A stretch of 5,579 bases of DNA, taken from the NCBI GenBank assembly GCA_017450425.1, contig JAFSUV010000194.1:1-5579 (forward strand), read 5' to 3'. This stretch comes from Kiritimatiellia bacterium (GTDB lineage: Bacteria > Verrucomicrobiota > Kiritimatiellia > RFP12 > UBA3636). Positions within the stretch are counted from its first letter, which is position 1. Each line of letters begins with the position of its first letter. A model generated the notes under the pieces. The model was not told where the DNA came from. It did no database searches and worked only from the letters and a program-made list of their open reading frames with translations. Made by a program: the position numbers and the translations under genes. Positions 5,360 to 5,579 of this stretch are shown piece after piece.

Positions 5360-5517
5360 CATTTTGGGACGCTAGTGAATGGCAACATGAGCCAATGTCG
5401 CAATCCCTTATTTTCCGGTCGCATTTTTGAAATGGATTCAGCGCTGTTTTTCTGCGAAAATTTGAGGCCACCCGCCCTTGCGGGCCTTCCGCCTCTTCCC
5501 CGCCGCCATTTCGCCCC

Positions 5518-5579
5518 ATGTTCTCCTGGTTCCACTGGCTCATAGTCGTCGTTCCCGTGCTGGCCGTCTGCGCGCTGGC
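5518..5579 (+). CDS. N-terminus of a membrane protein, probably sodium:solute symporter (partial, 3' end outside window)
   Basis: ATG 5518 opens a frame that leaves the window after 20 complete codons: MFSWFHWLIVVVPVLAVCAL. This is a first transmembrane helix with a short N-terminal lead. The spacing and the W-x-IVVVP pattern resemble the start of sodium:solute symporter family (SSS/SLC5) proteins, frequent in Verrucomicrobia-like genomes, which couple Na+ entry to uptake of sugars and other solutes. The in-frame sequence upstream is open back to TGA 5428-5430 but has no earlier ATG and looks noncoding. No Shine-Dalgarno is visible; the region before the start is pyrimidine-rich. Membrane location is fairly safe; the family is a guess from 20 residues. 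Confidence 0.5.
   Translation, partial: MFSWFHWLIVVVPVLAVCAL

Larger units (their letters stand above)
5119..5517. other. Gene-free AT-rich intergenic block with dense repeats
   Basis: About 400 bp contain no credible gene. Plus-strand frames at 5131-5355 and 5300-5545 and a minus-strand frame at 5325-5543 read through the CACAGAG repeats (translating as SHRDTESQ or LCLCASV type strings) and lack ribosome sites. The block is clearly poorer in G+C than the rest of the window. It holds the tandem repeat, nested dyads, the large inverted repeat and possibly a promoter for the gene starting at 5518. At 5471-5484 there is a small CCCGC-CCTT-GCGGG hairpin without a T tract. Confidence 0.7.

Noticed and set aside
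5114..5406. CRISPR array
   Set aside because: Repeats are 8-11 bp, irregularly spaced, partly inverted, and there are no spacers of uniform length or cas genes.
5131..5545. Small frames giving SHRDTESQ or LCLCASV type peptides (5131-5355, 5300-5545 and 5325-5543)
   Set aside because: They are translations of the CACAGAG/CTCTGTG repeats; such strings are familiar spurious products of this repeat.

Overview
The window is GC-rich bacterial chromosomal DNA with strong G/C preference at third codon positions. It reads as a member of the Planctomycetes-Verrucomicrobia-Lentisphaerae group, perhaps Kiritimatiellota. That placement is inference from gene content: a membrane-anchored squalene-cyclase/prenyltransferase-fold protein, the probable tail of a GH127-type glycosidase, and the probable start of a sodium:solute symporter. 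No rRNA or other marker is present to confirm it.

Layout: The left edge (2-331, +) holds the last 109 codons of a glycosidase-like gene. It converges, with a 13-bp gap, on a minus-strand block that fills most of the window. In transcription order this block starts at a good promoter (-10 TATAAT at 4824-4829) and encodes a 588-aa membrane-anchored alpha/alpha-toroid protein (4779-3013). A 52-aa Flp/type IVb-pilin-like peptide follows (3016-2858), whose GTG start overlaps the upstream TGA stop (GTGA). After a 91-bp gap carrying a second plausible promoter (TTGAAT-N17-TAGGAT) come aspartate kinase (2766-1396) and, 10 bp further on, an AI-2E/PerM-family membrane protein (1385-345).

The right-hand end from 4855 on is different. 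A short coding-like stretch (4942-5118, +) looks like the surviving C-terminal end of a lost gene. Exactly at its stop codon the base composition switches from GC-rich to AT-rich, and about 400 bp of gene-free DNA follow, packed with repeats: a GTTGAAAA tandem run, nested dyads built on GCCAATGTCGC, and a large inverted repeat whose two arms are each three 8-bp CACAGAGN units. At 5518 a plus-strand gene starts that is probably a sodium:solute symporter; it leaves the window after 20 codons.

How the genes work together: aspartate kinase and the AI-2E transporter look co-transcribed, the first being housekeeping amino-acid biosynthesis. The toroid protein and the pilin-like peptide are translationally coupled and probably act together at the cell envelope. 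This two-gene unit is the least familiar part of the window. I see no CRISPR array, tRNA, rRNA, integrase or transposase.
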